From contig NZ_CP021422.1 of the NCBI RefSeq assembly GCF_002201475.1, positions 2,232,001 to 2,296,000 on the forward strand: DNA of 64,000 nt, read 5' to 3'. The stretch comes from Acutalibacter muris (GTDB lineage Bacteria > Bacillota > Clostridia > Oscillospirales > Acutalibacteraceae). Positions 63,670 to 64,000 of this stretch are shown here, one piece after another. The first letter of the stretch is position 1. Each line of letters opens with the position of its first letter. A model generated the notes under the pieces. It made no database searches. It saw nothing but the letters and a program-made list of their open reading frames with translations, and was not told where the DNA came from. The translations under genes were made by a program, and so were the position numbers.

Positions 63670-64000
63670 CTATGTCATTTGAGGCCCATCCGCCTGTATC
63701 TGCCCCTGTAAATGCGCCAACTTCTCCCTAGCCCATTCTGGCAGGTGCTCGTCCTTCAGTACACCCAGGAAATCCTGACGGTCATAGTGGGTTTCTTCGC
63801 TATCTTTCAGAAACCGCCCATAAACCTTGCGGCCTCTGGCTGTGGGCGAACAGCCGAACCCACCTTCGGCCAAGAATAACTGGAAGTCTGGCGTCTTGTA
63901 CTCGTCCTTGAGTACCGTGGGTTTCAATACCAACACCTTGCTGGTATAGTCCTCGTTCTTGCCGGTGCAATGACCTTTATCGAGCAATCCCAGCGCCTGC
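63670..64000 (-). CDS. C-terminal part of a conjugative-element protein (cut by window end)
   Basis: At least 105 residues; the frame is open to the window edge, so the start lies outside. Seen are LVLKPTVLKDEYKTPDFQLFL, GGFGCSPTARGRKVYG and YDRQDFLGVLKDEHLPEWA. Such an ending occurs in large accessory proteins of these elements, but I cannot name the family with confidence. Confidence 0.55.
   Translation of the reverse strand, partial: QALGLLDKGHCTGKNEDYTSKVLVLKPTVLKDEYKTPDFQLFLAEGGFGCSPTARGRKVYGRFLKDSEETHYDRQDFLGVLKDEHLPEWAREKLAHLQGQIQADGPQMT

Larger units (their letters stand above)
49379..64000. mobile_element. Accessory island, at least partly an integrative conjugative element
   Basis: From the tRNA-Thr break to the right edge the sequence changes character: lower and uneven GC, integrase, IS copies, a toxin-antitoxin remnant and Tn1549-like genes. 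The other att end is not in the window. It is probably several nested or successive insertions rather than one clean element. Confidence 0.65.

Overview
The window looks like a chromosome segment of a GC-rich anaerobic gut Clostridium relative, probably Oscillospiraceae/Acutalibacteraceae-like. The grounds are the Firmicutes-type PolC, the gene order pyrH-frr-uppS-cdsA-dxr-rseP-ispG-polC, HisG/HisZ of the short two-subunit type, a one-subunit sulfite-reductase-like protein, and Tn1549-like conjugative-element genes. The genus is inference; no 16S gene is present.

Layout. 0.1-4.0 kb (minus): a carbohydrate ABC importer (lipoprotein plus two permeases) behind a palindrome-rich leader and a LacI/CcpA-like operator. 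4.5-14.8 kb (plus): a MIF-like tautomerase, then a purine cluster (purE, M29 peptidase, purM, purN, stand-alone IMP cyclohydrolase, stand-alone AICAR formyltransferase, HAD phosphatase, purD), then a truncated TraX, peptidase E and a Gfo/Idh/MocA dehydrogenase. 14.9-22.6 kb (minus): siroheme/Fe-S reductase, Nudix, galactokinase, DNA ligase, pyrF, pyrC and a DUF218 protein. 22.7-31.3 kb (minus): a his operon hisZ-G-D-(unknown)-C-B-(radical SAM)-hisA::hisI fusion-hisE; hisH and hisF are not in the window. 31.3-46.1 kb (minus): S66 peptidase, polC, the isoprenoid/lipid/translation cluster, and class II aldolase.

46.2-49.4 kb: tRNA-Ala(CGC) converges on tRNA-Tyr(GTA). Between them lies a decayed IS66 element, inside 62-bp perfect inverted repeats that continue as weaker similarity out to both tRNA 3' ends. 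Its TnpB carries five added FCS-type zinc fingers. Upstream of tRNA-Tyr only the 3' part of a tRNA-Thr remains, cut at the anticodon loop, as expected of an integration site.

49.4-64 kb: an accessory island of lower and mixed GC. It holds an Rrf2 regulator divergent from a flavodoxin/ferredoxin, an IS630 copy with a nonsense mutation inserted in a dispersed repeat, two acetyltransferase/ribbon-helix-helix cargo genes, a tyrosine integrase, and a tight three-gene operon of two membrane proteins and a HEPN-like protein. The operon is the best candidate for an undescribed defence or toxin system. Beyond it are a dead transposase, a Fic module with intact antitoxin but broken toxin, a tyrosine phosphatase, a nitroreductase, and the edge of a Tn1549-like conjugative element (CHAP hydrolase, triple ribbon-helix-helix protein, YodL/DUF3846 protein) running off the right end.

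All calls were made by reading the sequence. No database search was run, so family names rest on recognised motifs, length and context.
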